Source: Chara braunii
Taxonomy: Eukaryota > Streptophyta > Charophyceae > Charales > Characeae
Length of the DNA stretch: 29,814 nucleotides
Reading direction: 5' to 3'
NCBI GenBank assembly: GCA_003427395.1
Contig: BFEA01000265.1
Coordinates: 1,036,398-1,066,211 of the forward strand
Below, one piece after another: positions 27,609-29,814 of this stretch. Position 1 is the stretch's first letter; the number at the start of each line of letters is the position of its first letter. The translations under genes and the position numbers were made by a program. The notes below the pieces were generated by a model. It was not told the origin of the DNA. It made no database searches and saw only the letters and a list, made by a program, of their open reading frames with translations.

Positions 27609-29814
27609 GGCAGGCAGGTAGGCAGGCAGGTAGGCAGGCAGGTAGGCGGGCGACAGGCAGACGACAGATAGACGGACGACCGACAGACGACCGACAGGCA
27701 AGTAGGCAGGTAGGCAGGCAGGAGGCAGGCAGGCAGGCAGGCCGACAGACTGACACAGACATACGGCAAACCGACAGACGACAGGCAGACGTCAGACCGA
27801 CAGACGACAGGGAGACAGATGACCGACATACGACAGATAGACGGACGACCGACAGGCAGGCAGGCGGACGATGGGAAGGCAGGCCGACAGTCGTCTGTTA
27901 GTCTGCCCGCCAGTCGTCCGTCAGTCATCCATCAGTCTGCCCGCCAGTTGTCCGTCAGTCTGCCAGTCAGTCGTCCGTCAGTCTGCGAGTCAGTCGTCCG
28001 TCATTCTGTCAGTCAGTCGTCCGTCTGTCTGTCGGTCAGTGGTCCCGTCGGTCGGTTGTCCAGTCTGTCCGTCATCGGTCAGTCGTCCGGTCTGTCCGCC
28101 GTCGGTCAGTCGTCCGGTTTGTTCGCCGTCGGTCAGGCGTCTGGTCTGTCCGCCTCGATCTGTCAGTCGTTCATTAGTCTGTCTGCTGTCGGTCAGTCAG
28201 TCGGTCATCAGTCTGTCCGTTGTTGGTCGGCCAGTCGGTCGTCAGTCTGTCCGTCGTCGGTCGGTCATCAGTCTGCCTGTCGGCCAGTCGGTCGTCTGTT
28301 TGCTTGTCGGTCAGTCGGTCGTCCGTCTGCCTGCCGGCCAGTCGGTCATCCGTCTGCCTGTAAGTAATCGATCGTTTGTCTGCCTGTCGCCAATTGGTCA
28401 TCTATCTGCTTGTCGCCAGTCGTCGTCCGTCTGCCTGTCGTTTGTCAGTCGTCCGTCTGCCTGTCGTCTGTCTGCCTGTCGTCTGTCGGTCGTCCGTCTG
28501 CAGACAGACAAACGACAGGGAGACGACAGACCGATAGACGACAGGCAGACGGACGAACGACAGACGACAGGCAGACGGACGACCGATAGATGACAGGCAG
28601 AAGGACGACCAATAGACGATAGGCGGATGGACGACCGACAGGCGACAGGCAGACGGACGACCGACTGGCGACAGGCAGATGGACGACCGACTAACGACAG
28701 GAAGACGGACGACCGATAGAGGATAGGAAGACGGACGACCGATTGAGGACAGGCTGACGGACGACCGACTAACGACAGTCAGACAGACGACCAACTGACG
28801 ACAGGCAAACAAACGACCGACTACTGACAGGCAGATGGACAACCGACTGACCGACAGGCAGACGGACGACCGACTGACCGGCAGGCAGACGGACGACCGA
28901 CTGACCGACAGACAAACGGACGACCGATTGATCGAAAGACAGACTAATGATCGACTGACTGACTGACGGCGGACAGACTGATGACCGACTGACTGACCGA
29001 CGGCGGACAGACCAGACGACTGACCGACGGCGGACAGACCGGACGACTGAGCGACGATGGACAGACTGAACGACTGAGCGCGGCGGACAGGCCGAACGAC
29101 TGACCGACGGCGGACAGACCGGACGACTGACCGATGGCAGACAGACCGGACGACCGACCGACGGCGGACCTGTCTCTTATACACATCTAGATGTGTATAA
29201 GAGACAGATGGCAGACAGACCGGACGACCGACCGACGGCGGACAGACCGGACGACTGACCAACAGCGGACAAACCGGACGACTAACCGACGGACAGATGG
29301 GACGACTGACCGACAGACAGACGGACGACTGACTGATAGACAAACGGACGACTGACTTACAGACTGACGGACAACTGACGGGCAGACTGACAGACGATTG
29401 ACGGGCAGACTGAAGGACGATTGGCGGGCAGACTAACAGACGACTGACGGGCAGACTGACTGACAGACAAACCGGACGAATGACTGACAGAAAGACGGAT
29501 GATTGACTGACTGACAGATGAACGACTGACTGAGAGACAGACGGACGACTGACTAATAGACAGACGGACGATTGTCTGACAGACAGACGGGCGACTGCCT
29601 GACCGACTGGCCGACTGCCCGACAGAGTGACAGACTGACTGACTAACTGACAGACTGACAAACAGACTGACAGACATATGAGTGATAGGCAGACAGACAG
29701 ACTGACAGAGGACAGACAAACAGACGACATACAAACGACAGGCAAATGACAGGCAAACAGACGATAGGCAGATGACAGGCAGACAGACGATAGACAAATG
29801 ACATGCAGACAAAC
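27609..29814. repeat. Degenerate GACN/GGCA tetranucleotide satellite with strand switches
   Basis: About 2.2 kb of 4-base-periodic repeat. It first reads GGCAGGTA, then GACGGACGACCGACAG-like units. At about 27890 it switches to the complementary strand (GTCGTCCGTCTGCC) and at 28500/28501 switches back. Locally a higher-order unit of about 27-28 bases is visible (GACCGACGGCGGACAGACC, near 28995-29060 and 29220-29280); its reverse complement lies near 28075-28140. Long frames on either strand, rich in VCLSVCRPS or DRQTD, are repeat translations and not genes. The window ends inside the array. Confidence 0.9.
29170..29207. other. Nextera mate-pair junction adapter (assembly artefact)
   Basis: CTGTCTCTTATACACATCT (29170-29188) is followed at once by its exact reverse complement (29189-29207). 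This is the 19-bp Tn5 mosaic end in the head-to-head form made when Nextera mate-pair fragments are circularised. Its translations produce the well-known contaminant peptides SYTHLDVYKRQ and MCIRDR. It is laboratory sequence, and the flanks may come from places several kilobases apart. Confidence 0.98.

Noticed and set aside
27871-28593. Long plus-strand frames rich in VCLSV/PSV repeats
   Set aside because: They are repeat translations in the strand-reversed part of the same satellite. Overlapping frames on both strands are equally open.
28402-29745. Very long minus-strand open frame (447 codons)
   Set aside because: It is translation of a 4-base-periodic repeat without stops, and it runs through the Nextera adapter. 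There is no domain or codon structure.
27577-29814. CRISPR-like array
   Set aside because: The repeats have no fixed unit or unique spacers. This is a degenerate tetranucleotide satellite in eukaryotic DNA.

Overview
The window is a retrotransposon-packed stretch of a large, repeat-rich eukaryotic nuclear genome. No host protein-coding gene, tRNA, rRNA or CRISPR array could be supported. Ty3/gypsy elements primed by initiator-Met-tRNA-like sites, a chromodomain-type integrase tail, hAT-type insertion hallmarks and CpG-to-TpG style decay all fit a plant-lineage (streptophyte) genome. That assignment is an inference and I cannot name the species. N runs and a sequencing adapter left inside the sequence show that this is a short-read/mate-pair draft scaffold.

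Layout. 1-124 is a TC/TCTA microsatellite. 125-2231 is unassigned DNA with a 45-bp tandem duplication, a TATA-like motif and a GA microsatellite; part of it may be the start of element C's 5' LTR. 2232-7678 is element C: two direct repeats of about 1.43 kb flank a 2.6-kb interior that encodes only Gag (with a CCHC knuckle) and an aspartic protease. It has no reverse transcriptase (RT), RNase H (RH) or integrase (IN). 7679-8584 is spacer with a degenerate 54-bp tandem repeat.

8585-27580 is element A, a Ty3/gypsy chromovirus-like element with TG...CA LTRs. Its integrase zinc finger is split at 15610-26004 by element B, a full-length relative from the same LTR family. The RT gene of B is in turn split at 21235-22334 by a 1,100-bp non-autonomous hAT-like element with terminal inverted repeats and an 8-bp target duplication. 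The three layers (A, then B, then hAT) give a relative insertion order, and hand-counted LTR divergence agrees: A's LTRs differ more than B's. All copies are broken by stops, frameshifts and gaps.

Between them, A and B show the working plan of the parent family: LTR, Met-tRNA primer site, a hairpin just after the primer site, a leader of roughly 1.5 kb, Gag with a coiled coil and CCHC knuckle, a conserved GGGAAAC heptamer at a -1 gag/pol overlap, then protease, RT, RNase H, integrase, a chromodomain-like tail with a conserved C-terminal peptide, a purine tract and the 3' LTR. The two most noteworthy biological signals are the -1 slippery site, conserved in frame and in spacing, and the leader hairpin whose stem sequence differs between copies while pairing is kept.

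From 27577 to the end, the 3' LTR of A runs into a TGCA microsatellite and then about 2.2 kb of degenerate GACN-type tetranucleotide repeat. This repeat switches strand twice (near 27890 and 28500) and contains a complete 38-bp Nextera mate-pair junction adapter (29170-29207). The assembly there should not be trusted.
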